The notes below the pieces were generated by a model that saw nothing but the letters and a program-made list of their open reading frames with translations, did not search any database and was not told the DNA's origin. A stretch of DNA of 64,000 nucleotides from Pseudomonas sp. ATCC PTA-122608 (GTDB lineage: Bacteria; Pseudomonadota; Gammaproteobacteria; Pseudomonadales; Pseudomonadaceae), in NCBI RefSeq assembly GCF_001952855.1, contig NZ_LPNO01000006.1, positions 11,388 through 75,387 on the forward strand, given 5' to 3'. A program made the translations under genes and the position numbers. Shown here piece after piece: positions 17,342-25,285 of this stretch (positions within the stretch are counted from its first letter, which is position 1; every line of letters begins with the position of its first letter).

Positions 17342-18120
17342 TCACCCTCCTTGAGCACATACAACGCCTGGGACTGGCGCCGCGCCCACTGTTGCCGGGC
17401 CAGCACGCCGCACGCGCCGAGGGCGAGCAGCAGCAAACCGCCGAACAGCAACCGCGCCTGGTTCAGGTTGTCTTCCAACAGCCACAGGCCCAAGAAGCGC
17501 GCCAATCGCGGTTGCGCCGGGTTCTGGCTGATGGACACCGCGGCCTTGATCGCCGTCACCGAGACACCGTCATAGCTCAGGCCGGAAATACCGTTGGCCA
17601 CCAGGGTCTTGATCTGCGGGATCAGCGTATTGATATCGGTGCCCGGGTCGTAGCGCACCAGTACCGAGGCCGACGACGGCGAGATCACTCGCTTGAGCAG
17701 GTCATTGTCCGGCAGCACCACATGCACTCGCGCCGAGACGATGCCGTCGATCTGCGACACCGAGTGGGACAGCTCTTCGCTCAAGGCGTAGATCATCTGC
17801 GCCCGCTCCTGCACCGGCGACGACACCAGGCCGTTGCCCTTAAACACCTCGCCCATGTTGGAAAAACTCTGCTGCGGCAGGCCGGCGTTGTCCAGCAGGG
17901 TCATGGCTTCGGCGAAGCGCTGTTCGTCGACCACCACTTTCAGCTGGCCGTTGTCCTGCACCTTGCGCGTCGCCGGGATGCCGTCGCGCAGCAGCACCGC
18001 GACCATGGCGTTGGCGTCGCGCTCGCTGAGGTTGGTGTAGAGGTCCATGTCGCAGGCCTGCAAGAGGCTGGCGAGCATGCCGATCAGCAGCAGGCGCAGG
18101 GCACGGTTTGGGCTTGGCAT
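17338..18120 (-). CDS. sctJ: T3SS inner ring lipoprotein SctJ
   Basis: A 260-residue YscJ/HrcJ/PrgK-family lipoprotein. The ATG at 18120 gives a lipoprotein signal (MPSPNRALRLLLIGMLASLLQACD, Cys24). The first ring domain then follows with DLYTNLSERDANAMVAVLLRDGIPATR and the second with SVSQIDGIVSARVHVVLPDND and SSASVLVRYDPGTDI. A membrane helix (about residues 223-243) anchors the C-terminus. It forms the inner-membrane ring with SctD. It overlaps sctK by 4 bp. Confidence 0.95.
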   Translation of the reverse strand: MPSPNRALRLLLIGMLASLLQACDMDLYTNLSERDANAMVAVLLRDGIPATRKVQDNGQLKVVVDEQRFAEAMTLLDNAGLPQQSFSNMGEVFKGNGLVSSPVQERAQMIYALSEELSHSVSQIDGIVSARVHVVLPDNDLLKRVISPSSASVLVRYDPGTDINTLIPQIKTLVANGISGLSYDGVSVTAIKAAVSISQNPAQPRLARFLGLWLLEDNLNQARLLFGGLLLLALGACGVLARQQWARRQSQALYVLKEGE

Positions 18121-18124
18121 GGCG

Positions 18125-18562
18125 TTATTGACCCTTGAGCAGCGTGTTGGCGGAACCGGAAATCTGCGTCGCACCGCGCACCACCATCTGGGTTTCGATG
18201 GAGTAGTCGAACATCTTGCCCAGTGAATGGACGATCTGGTCGACCTGCTGTTCGGCGACTTTCTTGCCCGGTTCTGCAGTGGGCGAGGCACTCGAGGTGC
18301 GGATATCCGCAGCGACCACTGGCGGCGGCGCCGACGGGTTATTGGTGAGCAAATCGGCGCGCTCGGAAAAGGTCCGGGAGCGGTCGATAAAACTGTTCAG
18401 GCGCTCCATCAGGCCGGAGCCAATCTGATGGGGGCTGGCGCCCTCGGGCATGCCCTTGGCCGTATTGGCCATGTGCTCGAACAGATTCTGCGAGGCCCCG
18501 GCGGGCCCCGCGCCGGCGGACGGCGGCAAGGCCGTGGCGCTGGCAGCGAGACTGATGGTCAT
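18125..18562 (-). CDS. sctI: T3SS inner rod protein SctI
   Basis: A 145-residue small secreted-type protein directly upstream of sctJ, where sctI (HrpB/YscI) is usually placed. The N-terminal two thirds are Ala/Ser/Pro-rich and likely flexible. The C-terminal 45 residues (VDQIVHSLGKMFDYSIETQMVVRGATQISGSANTLLKG) have the amphipathic helix and GATQISGSANTLLKGQ ending typical of rod proteins. Confidence 0.82.
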   Translation of the reverse strand: MTISLAASATALPPSAGAGPAGASQNLFEHMANTAKGMPEGASPHQIGSGLMERLNSFIDRSRTFSERADLLTNNPSAPPPVVAADIRTSSASPTAEPGKKVAEQQVDQIVHSLGKMFDYSIETQMVVRGATQISGSANTLLKGQ

Positions 18563-18571
18563 GGGTGCGCC

Positions 18572-18802
18572 CTACTCTTCGTCGTCATCGGACATGGCGT
18601 CATTCAGCATTTCCTGCGCCTTGGGCATGATGATGAATTGACCGCCGATGGTGACCGCCTGGGTGATCAGGGCATCGGTGAATTCGGCGTCGGTCATCTC
18701 CGGTTTGTCGGCGCTCTTGGCGTTATCCACCGCGGCGTTGAACTTGGCTTCAGGGCTGGCGCCACCGGGGGCGAGGTTGCTGTCTACGGCGGTTACGGAC
18801 AT
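18572..18802 (-). CDS. Small T3SS-cluster protein, possible needle or accessory subunit
   Basis: A 76-residue acidic protein. The ATG at 18802 is chosen because AGGAG lies 7 bases upstream; the ATG at 18808 falls inside that ribosome site. It is mostly helical (EAKFNAAVDNAKSADKPEMTDAEFTDALITQAV) with a hydrophobic patch and a strongly acidic end (SDDDEE). Size and place next to sctI fit a needle-type (SctF) or chaperone-like protein, but no family was recognised. The 53-residue protein at 26295 is an alternative needle candidate. Confidence 0.55.
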   Translation of the reverse strand: MSVTAVDSNLAPGGASPEAKFNAAVDNAKSADKPEMTDAEFTDALITQAVTIGGQFIIMPKAQEMLNDAMSDDDEE

Positions 18803-18833
18803 GGTCATGCTCCTTTACTGGGGTTGGGGTGAA

Positions 18834-19400
18834 TCAAGGGGTTTCAGTGCTCACCTGGGCACCGCGAAACACTCGCACGCCGTGCTCGCGCGCGACGACG
18901 GGCGCCGCGGCCTTGGGTTGCAGGTGATCCACATGCTGCTGAACCAGCGCCAGGTACGGCGGCGGCCCGGACACAAAGACTTCATCGCCCTCGGGACCAT
19001 TGCGCATCGACAACTGCTGGCCGAACACATCGAGGTTGTTCAAATACGCCTGCAACTGGTCCAGGTTCAGGGCACTGGCCTTGAATAGCTTGGTGGTGAT
19101 TTCGTCGCTGGCATTGAGGTACAACAGGTTGCCGTCGAAGTACCAGGTCAGGCCGTTGGTGCTGCACAGCGTCTGCAGAAACTCCCCGGCGGTGGCGGCG
19201 CGCACGGTGCTGCGGGCCTTGCCACGCACCTTGTCCGAGAGCACCAGCGGGATGTCGAGGTTGTGGCCGAACTCCTCGAGGGCGGCGCGCACGTCCTGAT
19301 CCACCAGTACGTAGGCGTAGGGTTTGGCAAACCATTCGGGCTCTTCGTCGGCGTGGGCAATCGAGGCGCCAAACAGCACCGACAGACATAGGAGCGCCAT
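18834..19400 (-). CDS. Secretin N-terminal domain protein SctC1 (RhcC1-like)
   Basis: A 188-residue exported protein starting at ATG 19400, with a signal peptide (MALLCLSVLFGASIAHA). The sequence matches only the N0/N1 region of T3SS secretins: DVRAALEEFGHNLDIPLVLSDKVRGKA, then FLQTLCSTNGLTWYFDGNLLYLNASDEI, then GPEGDEVFVSGPPPYLALVQQHV. It stops where the N3 and secretin domains would begin. The pore-forming part is encoded separately at 21154-22434, as in rhizobial RhcC1/RhcC2 systems. It is the first gene of the minus-strand operon 19400-10017 and is divergent from a TPR lipoprotein gene 48 bp away. Confidence 0.88.
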   Translation of the reverse strand: MALLCLSVLFGASIAHADEEPEWFAKPYAYVLVDQDVRAALEEFGHNLDIPLVLSDKVRGKARSTVRAATAGEFLQTLCSTNGLTWYFDGNLLYLNASDEITTKLFKASALNLDQLQAYLNNLDVFGQQLSMRNGPEGDEVFVSGPPPYLALVQQHVDHLQPKAAAPVVAREHGVRVFRGAQVSTETP

Positions 19401-19448
19401 GGAAAATATGCTTACATGACGTCCGCCTTCGCCCAACGAGTTGTGACG

Positions 19449-20213
19449 ATGACCAAACACTTTTTGCTTGCCGGCAGCCTGTTGCTGGCCGCCTGTTCCA
19501 GTACTGCGCCGAGCGATACCGATCGCTCGGTGCAACTGGCCAACGACCTGAACAAACGCGGCGACTACGCCAGCGCGGCGGCGCTGTACGAACGTGCGGC
19601 CCAGCAACCGGGCGCCGGCATCGACCTGTGGCTCAAACTCGGCCAGGCGCGGCTCGACGGCAACGACGCGCCCGGTGCTGAACGCGCCTTCCAACAAGCC
19701 CTCGGCCTCCAGGCGCACAACGCCGACGCCTTGCTGGGACTGGGCACCGCGCAACTGCGCCTTGGCAAAACCCAACGCGCCGTGACGGCCCTGGGCCAAG
19801 CCGCAGAGGCCAGCCAGTCGCCGGTCGCGTACACCCGACTGGGCATCGCCCAAGTGCTGAACGGCCAGGCGGTGGCGGCACAAACCGCCTTCGGCAAAAG
19901 CCTGGGTCTGCAACCCGACGACCTCGACAGCCGCTGCAACCTGGCCCTGGCCTACGCCCTTGGCGGCCAGTCGCAACAGGCATTGGACACCATCGCCCCC
20001 GTCACCCAATCGCCCCGCGCGTTGCCACGGCATCAGCGAAATGAATTGTTGGTGCTGGTATTGGCGGGATACGAACAACGAGTGGCCGGTTTGCCGCTGG
20101 ACGATATACCGGCGGCTGAGCGTGCACGCCTGATCACAGAAGCCAACCGCATCAAAGCCATCAGCGATCCGGTCGCGCAAGCGCGTGAGTTGGGGTTGGT
20201 GGACACGCACTAA
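19449..20213 (+). CDS. TPR lipoprotein, TadD-like
   Basis: A 254-residue lipoprotein. The ATG at 19449 gives the signal MTKHFLLAGSLLLAACSS with lipobox LAAC. Several tetratricopeptide repeats follow (NDLNKRGDYASAAALYERAAQ, LKLGQARLDGNDAPGAERAFQQAL, LGTAQLRLGKTQRAVTALGQA, TRLGIAQVLNGQAVAAQTAFG, NLALAYALGGQSQQALDTI). This plan matches TadD of Tad pili, which helps assemble the RcpA secretin. It is the only core-region gene on the plus strand. A role as pilot or assembly factor for the split secretin is inferred from context. Confidence 0.78.
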   Translation: MTKHFLLAGSLLLAACSSTAPSDTDRSVQLANDLNKRGDYASAAALYERAAQQPGAGIDLWLKLGQARLDGNDAPGAERAFQQALGLQAHNADALLGLGTAQLRLGKTQRAVTALGQAAEASQSPVAYTRLGIAQVLNGQAVAAQTAFGKSLGLQPDDLDSRCNLALAYALGGQSQQALDTIAPVTQSPRALPRHQRNELLVLVLAGYEQRVAGLPLDDIPAAERARLITEANRIKAISDPVAQARELGLVDTH

Positions 20214-20218
20214 ACCCA

Positions 20219-20532
20219 ACTGCTGTTGCTGTTGCTGTTGCCCTGCTTTTGATCTTGCTTTTGATCTATCAGGCCCCGTCAACCACGATGGCCGCAAGCA
20301 GGCACGGTGGAGCGGGTAAATCGGCAGGGAAGCCGATTTAGCCGCGCCGGGCCATGGATGGCCCGTCGCGGCGGCCTGCGGAGCCGGGCCGGAGTGCGGG
20401 CATGCCGAGCCTAGGCGAGGCACCGAGTGGTGGGGCAAAGACCTTTTGGTTACTTTTGGGGCGTTTGCCAAAAGTGACCCGCTGTAAGAGCGGAACCATA
20501 AGAAGCCGTTACCGCAGGAATGGATATGTACA
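20219..20532 (+). repeat. 350-bp structured intergenic repeat, copy A
   Basis: This is one of four copies of a hairpin-rich element (others at 30727, 31222 and 62752). It begins with GCTGTTGCTGTTGC and ends GGATATGTACA. Hairpins: TAAATCGGC/GCCGATTTA (20317-20340), GCCGCG-CGGGCCAT/ATGGCCCG-CGCGGC (20341-20372), ACTTTTGG/CCAAAAGT (20452-20475) and CCGCT/AGCGG (20479-20493). It lies between the two core T3SS operons. Confidence 0.85.
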
Positions 20533-20554
20533 CGGTAAGCTTCAAGATCCCGGT

Positions 20555-20742
20555 CGCCTGCCAGACCGCTTTCGCGAGCAAGCCCGCTCCCACATTTGGG
20601 CAGTGGTGGGACAGACATATCTGCTGGGCCTGGAAAACCGCTATCGCAGGCAAGCCAGCTCCCACAGTTAGTCTGTGGTGTGACAGATGGATCTGCTGGA
20701 CCCGGAATACCGCTATCGCAGGCAAGCCAGCTCCCACAGGGG
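20555..20742. repeat. Three same-orientation REP sequences
   Basis: Three REP units of the form GC[AG]AGC[AC][AC]GCTCCCAC are spaced about 65-75 bp apart (ending near 20593, 20668 and 20740). Similar 40-bp linkers separate them (GACAGAT-ATCTGCTGG). Together with copy A of the structured repeat they fill the 545-bp gap 20214-20758. No gene is seen in the gap. Confidence 0.8.
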
Positions 20743-20758
20743 GAATGCATACGCAGGG

Positions 20759-21139
20759 TCATTGCTCCGCTCCCGGAGCGCCCGCCTTGGCCTCTTGCTG
20801 AGCCTGACGCCGCTGCAACTGCTCCCGATCAAACCCCTCGATATACACCTGCGCCGCCCGCCCAACCGGCGCCGCCATCGCCGGGCCGGTGGCCCGCCCC
20901 TGATTCAAATCCTGCCGCTGCTCCACCATCTGCATCAAATTCAAATTGTTGGCACACCCCAACGGCAAGGTCGCCTTGAAATCCTCATCCAGCCCAATCT
21001 CATCCTTGGCCGGCGGCTGCTGGCACTGGCTCGGCAACCCATCCGCCTGATACTGCGGCGAGTAATACACCGGTGCCAAATGCGTCTTGCAGCCCACCAC
21101 CAACAAGGGCAAACACATCAACAAACGCGAAACTTTCAT
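20759..21139 (-). CDS. CpaD-like outer-membrane lipoprotein
   Basis: A 126-residue lipoprotein. ATG 21139 is chosen for its GAGGGGGC ribosome site and the resulting signal MKVSRLLMCLPLLVVGCK with lipobox VVGC. The middle reads PLGCANNLNLMQMVEQRQDLNQGRATGP, then GRAAQVYIEGF. This matches the CpaD/RcpB pilus-assembly pattern GCA-x-x-NL-x-x-MV-x-x-x-x-DL-x-x-GR followed by a Arg/Ala...Y segment. It is 14 bp downstream of the secretin C2 gene. CpaD/RcpB proteins accompany Tad secretins; finding one in a T3SS operon supports a Tad-type outer-membrane module. Confidence 0.72.
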   Translation of the reverse strand: MKVSRLLMCLPLLVVGCKTHLAPVYYSPQYQADGLPSQCQQPPAKDEIGLDEDFKATLPLGCANNLNLMQMVEQRQDLNQGRATGPAMAAPVGRAAQVYIEGFDREQLQRRQAQQEAKAGAPGAEQ

Positions 21140-21153
21140 GACATGCCCCCTCA

Positions 21154-22434
21154 TCAATTCATGTAAAAACCGAACGCCCCACCACTGCGCGGCCCCGCCG
21201 CTGCGGCGGTTGCAGGCTGCGCATCCAGCGGCGTGGCCAACGTGCGGCTGCGCACCGGCTCCACCAGATATGGCGTGATCAAAATCACCAACTCGGTTTC
21301 GTTGCGCTGAAAACGCTTGGAGCGAAACAGGTTGCCCAGGATCGGCAAGTCCCCCAGCAACGGCAGCTTCTCGATGTCCTGGCTGCTCTCACGCTGGAAC
21401 AAACCGGCAATCGCAAACGTCTGCCCGCTGCCCACTTCCACCCGCGTATCGGCGCGGCGCACGCTGAACGACGGCACATGGAAATTGCCGAAATCCACTG
21501 TCCCGCCACTCACCACACTGCTGACCTCCGGGCGCACTTGCAGGGCAATACGGCCGTTGGGCAGCAAGGTCGGGTTGAACAGCAGCGACACGCCGAACGA
21601 CTTGTATTCAATGCCCACCAGATCCCGATTCACCGGCACCGGAATCGCCACTTCGCCGCCCGCCAGGAAGCTTGCGGTCTGCCCGGTCATCGCGGTGATA
21701 TTCGGCTCGGCCAGGATTTGCAGAATCCCGTTGGCCTGCAACGCGTCGAGCATGCCGTCGATATTGGTGTTGCCCGAACCGCTGCCCGCCGCCGCCAAGC
21801 CACCTGCGGTCGCCGCTGCCAATGGCCCACCGGTGATCAGCCCGAAGGAAAACGTGCCGTTGCTGAACATGGCGTTCCAGTTCACGCCGTAGTGCAGCAG
21901 CTCCGAGCGGGACACTTCAGCGAACCGCACCCGCAAATTGACCTGGGCCGCACCGGCGTACTCCGTCGTGTTGACCGCACTCTGAAAACCCTGGCCCTGG
22001 GGGTTGAGCAAGGCATTCAAATCCGTCGCCTCGCCCACGCTGCGCACCGTGCCCTTGGCGATCAAGCGATTACCCGCGCCGCTGATCTGCGCGCCGTTGC
22101 CGGGATGCAATTCCTGCATCGGCGCGGTCACCGCCTGGGTGGCGCTGCTGACAGCCAGGGACAGGCTGGCGAGCTGTTTGCCATCGCTGCCGAGGGCAAT
22201 CAGGCTGGTATTGCCCGGGGCCTTGCCGAAGATGTAGATCACACCGGGCGACACCACTTGCAGGTCGGCAATCCCCGGTTCGGCCACCAGCACCGACTCC
22301 ACCGGGGCCACAAAATGCAGGATCCGGCCTTCTCCGGAGGCCAGGCTGATGGAGCCTTGGGCGCCATTGGCAATGTCCTGGGCGCTGCACAAAAACGACG
22401 CCAACGTCAGCAACAACAGAGAAAAACGGATCAT
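21154..22434 (-). CDS. Secretin SctC2, RcpA/CpaC (Tad) type
   Basis: A 426-residue outer-membrane secretin with signal peptide MIRFSLLLLTLASFLCSA. The N-terminal domain is the pilus type (GEGRILHFVAPVESVLVAEPGIADLQVVSPGVIYIFGKAPGNTSLIALGSDGK). A short N1-like domain (LNALLNPQGQGFQS, VNLRVRFAEVSRSELLHYGVNW) precedes the secretin pore (LQANGILQILAEPNITAMTGQTASFLAGGEVAIPV, DTRVEVGSGQTFAIAGLF, LLGDLPILGNLFRSKRFQRNETELVILITPYLVEP). This order is that of RcpA/CpaC, not of YscC or the Hrp HrcC. It overlaps sctV by 4 bp. It should form the outer-membrane channel with SctC1. Confidence 0.9.
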   Translation of the reverse strand: MIRFSLLLLTLASFLCSAQDIANGAQGSISLASGEGRILHFVAPVESVLVAEPGIADLQVVSPGVIYIFGKAPGNTSLIALGSDGKQLASLSLAVSSATQAVTAPMQELHPGNGAQISGAGNRLIAKGTVRSVGEATDLNALLNPQGQGFQSAVNTTEYAGAAQVNLRVRFAEVSRSELLHYGVNWNAMFSNGTFSFGLITGGPLAAATAGGLAAAGSGSGNTNIDGMLDALQANGILQILAEPNITAMTGQTASFLAGGEVAIPVPVNRDLVGIEYKSFGVSLLFNPTLLPNGRIALQVRPEVSSVVSGGTVDFGNFHVPSFSVRRADTRVEVGSGQTFAIAGLFQRESSQDIEKLPLLGDLPILGNLFRSKRFQRNETELVILITPYLVEPVRSRTLATPLDAQPATAAAAGPRSGGAFGFYMN

Positions 22435-24569
22435 GAGGCAGACGCCAGGGAAGTGACGGAAGCCGCGGCAGGTGCACGGCGGTTGGAGATATCGGTGAGG
22501 CTGATGGTCACCAGCGCTTGCAGGTTGTATTCGGTGGCCAGTTCGCGAAACGACAGCACCGCCAGCTCCAGTTCACCGCGCAGCACCAAGCGACGCAGGC
22601 TGCGGCGCAATTCCGGATGCACCAGCAATACCGCGCTGTTGGCCTCGAGGGTTTTGTCGCAGGCCTGGCGCAGTTGGGCGAGCAAGGCGCGGTTGACCTC
22701 CTCCGGGATCACTTCGCGGCTCGGCTCCTGGCGCCGCAGGGACGCGCGCAGTTGGTCTTCCAAACCCGGCGCCAGTACCAAGGCGCCAATCACCCGATTG
22801 CGGTCGGCGTATTGATGGCTGATCTGCCGCGCCAACGCGGCGCGCAGGTGTTCGGCGAGGCGGCCGGCGTCGGTTTCCCGGGCGCCCCACTCCACCATGG
22901 CTTCGAGCAAGGCCCGTTGATTGCGGATCGACACGCCCTCGCCCACCAGCAAGCGCAGGGTCTCGGCCACGCGCTGCAAGGGCACCAGGCGCAGGGCTTC
23001 CTTGACCAGTTCGCCGTAGGTGGCTTCGGTACGTTCAAGCAGCAGGCGGGTTTCCTGGATCCCGAGGAAGTCCGCGGCATAGCGGCGCAGGCTGCGCTCC
23101 AGCACGCCGCGCAGCACTTCGTCCGGCAGCAGGAAGCCGATGCCGGCAGCGCGCAACGCGTCTTCGTGCTGACGCTCGATCCAGTGCGCGGCGCGGCCAT
23201 TGAGTGGCGAATCGGCTTGCAGGGTGGCGATGTCCAGCAGTTGCACGTGCACCGGATCGTCCTGCAACAACAAGCAGTTGATCGGCATCTCGCCTTCGCT
23301 GACCGGCACGCCTTCCAGGGACACGCGGAAGCTGCCCGGCGTGGCCTTGGCGTCCATGTGAATGCCCGGCACCGGCATATCGACGCCGAGGTCGCTGCGA
23401 ATGTCGTGACACAGCGCTTCGATGCGCTGGCTCAACAGCTGGCGCGGTGCGCTGAGGGCCAAGGCGCTGCCGAGGGTCAGCAGCACCCGCGTGTCGGGGG
23501 CCACGCCATAATCCTGCTCGGCCTGCACTTCCACCTCCGGTTCCAGGGTCTCGATCAGCGCCTCGGGTTCCACCTGATTTTCACGGGTATGGCGGCGGTA
23601 CATCACGAACGCCGCGCCACCAAATACCAGTGACAAACCCAGGAATACCCAGGTCGGAAAGCCCGGGATCACGCTGACGCCGACCATGATCAATGCGGTC
23701 AGGCCGAGGGCCCGGTAGCTGGCGCCCAACTGCTTGAGAATCTCGCTGCCGAGGTCACCCGCCTCGCCGTCGCTGTTGACCCGCGTCACCACGGTGCCCG
23801 CCGCGACGGAGATCAGCAGCGCCGGGATCTGTGCGATCAAGCCGTCGCCCACGGTCAGCAGCGAATAGGTGTGCACCGCCGCGCCGAACGCCATGTCGCG
23901 CTCGATCATGCCGATCAGCATGCCGCCCAGCAGGTTGACCGCGAGGATCACCAACCCGGCAATCGCGTCGCCCTTGACGAACTTCATCGCCCCGTCCATC
24001 GCGCCGAACATCTGGCTCTCGCGCTCCAGGCGTGAGCGCCGGCGACGGGCTTCGGCCTGGTCGATATCGCCGTTGCGCAGGTCGTTGTCGATGCTCATCT
24101 GTTTGCCGGGCATCGCGTCCAGGGTGAAGCGCGCCGCCACTTCCGCGACCCGCTCGGCGCCCTTGGTGATCACCACGAACTGCGCCACGGTGATGATCAG
24201 GAACACCACCATGCCCACCACCACCTGGCCGGCAATCACGAAGTCGCCGAAGGCCTTGACGATGTGGCCGGCGTCGCCGTGCAGCAGAATCAAGCGGGTG
24301 GTGGTGATGGACAGCGACAGGCGAAACAGAGTGCTGAGCAGAATCAGCGGCGGCAGCGCCGAGAATTCCACCGAGTGGCCGATGTAGAAGGCGACGATCA
24401 GGATCAGGATGCTCAGGGCGATGTTCAGGCCGATCAGCATGTCCACCAGGTAGGTGGGCAGCGGGATGATCATCATCACAATCGCCATCAGCATGAACGC
24501 GACGATGATCACGTCGGTACGCTGGGCGGCCATGCGTGCGATGCCGTTCAGGCGGTTGAGCAGGTTCAT
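22431..24569 (-). CDS. sctV: T3SS export gate protein SctV
   Basis: A 712-residue LcrD/HrcV/FlhA-family protein. ATG 24569 starts the family-like MNLLNRLNGIARMAAQRTDVIIVAFM. The N-terminal half has about eight membrane helices and the FHIPEP signature RFTLDAMPGKQMSIDNDLRNGDID. The C-terminal half (from about residue 350) is the cytoplasmic nonameric ring that binds chaperone-substrate complexes. Its start overlaps the stop of the upstream small TPR gene by 4 bp. Confidence 0.96.
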   Translation of the reverse strand: MNLLNRLNGIARMAAQRTDVIIVAFMLMAIVMMIIPLPTYLVDMLIGLNIALSILILIVAFYIGHSVEFSALPPLILLSTLFRLSLSITTTRLILLHGDAGHIVKAFGDFVIAGQVVVGMVVFLIITVAQFVVITKGAERVAEVAARFTLDAMPGKQMSIDNDLRNGDIDQAEARRRRSRLERESQMFGAMDGAMKFVKGDAIAGLVILAVNLLGGMLIGMIERDMAFGAAVHTYSLLTVGDGLIAQIPALLISVAAGTVVTRVNSDGEAGDLGSEILKQLGASYRALGLTALIMVGVSVIPGFPTWVFLGLSLVFGGAAFVMYRRHTRENQVEPEALIETLEPEVEVQAEQDYGVAPDTRVLLTLGSALALSAPRQLLSQRIEALCHDIRSDLGVDMPVPGIHMDAKATPGSFRVSLEGVPVSEGEMPINCLLLQDDPVHVQLLDIATLQADSPLNGRAAHWIERQHEDALRAAGIGFLLPDEVLRGVLERSLRRYAADFLGIQETRLLLERTEATYGELVKEALRLVPLQRVAETLRLLVGEGVSIRNQRALLEAMVEWGARETDAGRLAEHLRAALARQISHQYADRNRVIGALVLAPGLEDQLRASLRRQEPSREVIPEEVNRALLAQLRQACDKTLEANSAVLLVHPELRRSLRRLVLRGELELAVLSFRELATEYNLQALVTISLTDISNRRAPAAASVTSLASAS

Positions 24570-24901
24570 GGCGCCACTCTCCGTGCAGCCAGGTAGCGTT
24601 TGAAGCACTGGCGCGCTTCGTCCTTGCGTTCGCCGTACCACAGCGCCCGAGCGCGCAGCAGCAACAGGCTGGCGGACTCGCCTTCCAGCGCCACCAGGCG
24701 GTCCAGGGCCGTGAGTGCGCGGGTAAAGTCGCCGCTGTCGGTGAACGCCAGCACCAGCGAGCGCAGCAGCAGGCGGTCGTCGGGCGCCACGCTCACGGCA
24801 ATCAGCAACATCACCAGCGCACGCTGAGACTGGCCGTTGCGCCGGTACAGCTCGCCAATGCCCTTGAGCAATTGCACTGCGTCATCGTTATCCCGGGACA
24901 T
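24566..24901 (-). CDS. Small TPR protein, SctY/chaperone-like
   Basis: A 111-residue helical protein with about three TPR-like units (LKGIGELYRRNGQSQRALVMLLIAV, LLLRSLVLAFTDSGDFTRALTALDRLVAL, LLLLRARALWYGERKDEARQCFKRYL). It starts at the stop of the preceding gene and overlaps sctV by 4 bp. The order small protein, TPR protein, sctV matches yscX-yscY-lcrD of Yersinia. YscY is a chaperone of YscX and binds SctV. The functional match is inferred from order and fold. Confidence 0.68.
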   Translation of the reverse strand: MSRDNDDAVQLLKGIGELYRRNGQSQRALVMLLIAVSVAPDDRLLLRSLVLAFTDSGDFTRALTALDRLVALEGESASLLLLRARALWYGERKDEARQCFKRYLAARRVAP

Positions 24902-25257
24902 CAGGCCTGGACCTCCGAGCGTTGTTGTTCGAGGGTGCGGCGCATCTCGATTTCCTCGCTGATCAGGTCATGGGCCAGCGCCTTGATCTGCGGCTCGGCG
25001 TCGAGGTTCGGCAACAGGTGCTGCATCACGTGATCCAGCAACTCCAGGGAACGTGCGCTGCCGAACAGCAGCGAGTCGACGCCGGCGGCGCTGGTGAGTT
25101 CTTCCAGGTCACTGCGCAGGGAGCGGCGGGACTGGACCTTGCGGGTTTTCAGCACGGCCTCGAAGGCGGTGGCCTGGCGCGAATTGACCGGGCGGATCGC
25201 CTCGACCGGCGCGCTGCGCACATCACTGGGAATCAACGGACGGGGTTCGACTTTCAT
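24901..25257 (-). CDS. Small T3SS protein, possible SctX counterpart
   Basis: A 118-residue soluble protein. The N-terminus is basic and Pro-rich (EPRPLIPSDVRSAPVEAIRPVN), the C-terminal half helical and acidic (LDHVMQHLLPNLDAEPQIKALAHDLISEEIEMRRTLEQQR). Sequence alone does not identify a family. Length close to YscX (about 120) and placement directly before the TPR protein and sctV suggest a SctX-like partner. It could instead be a class of early substrate specific to this system. Confidence 0.5.
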   Translation of the reverse strand: MKVEPRPLIPSDVRSAPVEAIRPVNSRQATAFEAVLKTRKVQSRRSLRSDLEELTSAAGVDSLLFGSARSLELLDHVMQHLLPNLDAEPQIKALAHDLISEEIEMRRTLEQQRSEVQA

Positions 25258-25285
25258 CCCGGGGCCTTAGCTGAAAAAAGCAGCG

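Noticed and set aside
20450..20737. A minus-strand ORF with repeated VGAGLPAIAVF segments
   Set aside because: It is a run of REP sequences translated; such peptides are a common artefact in pseudomonad genomes.
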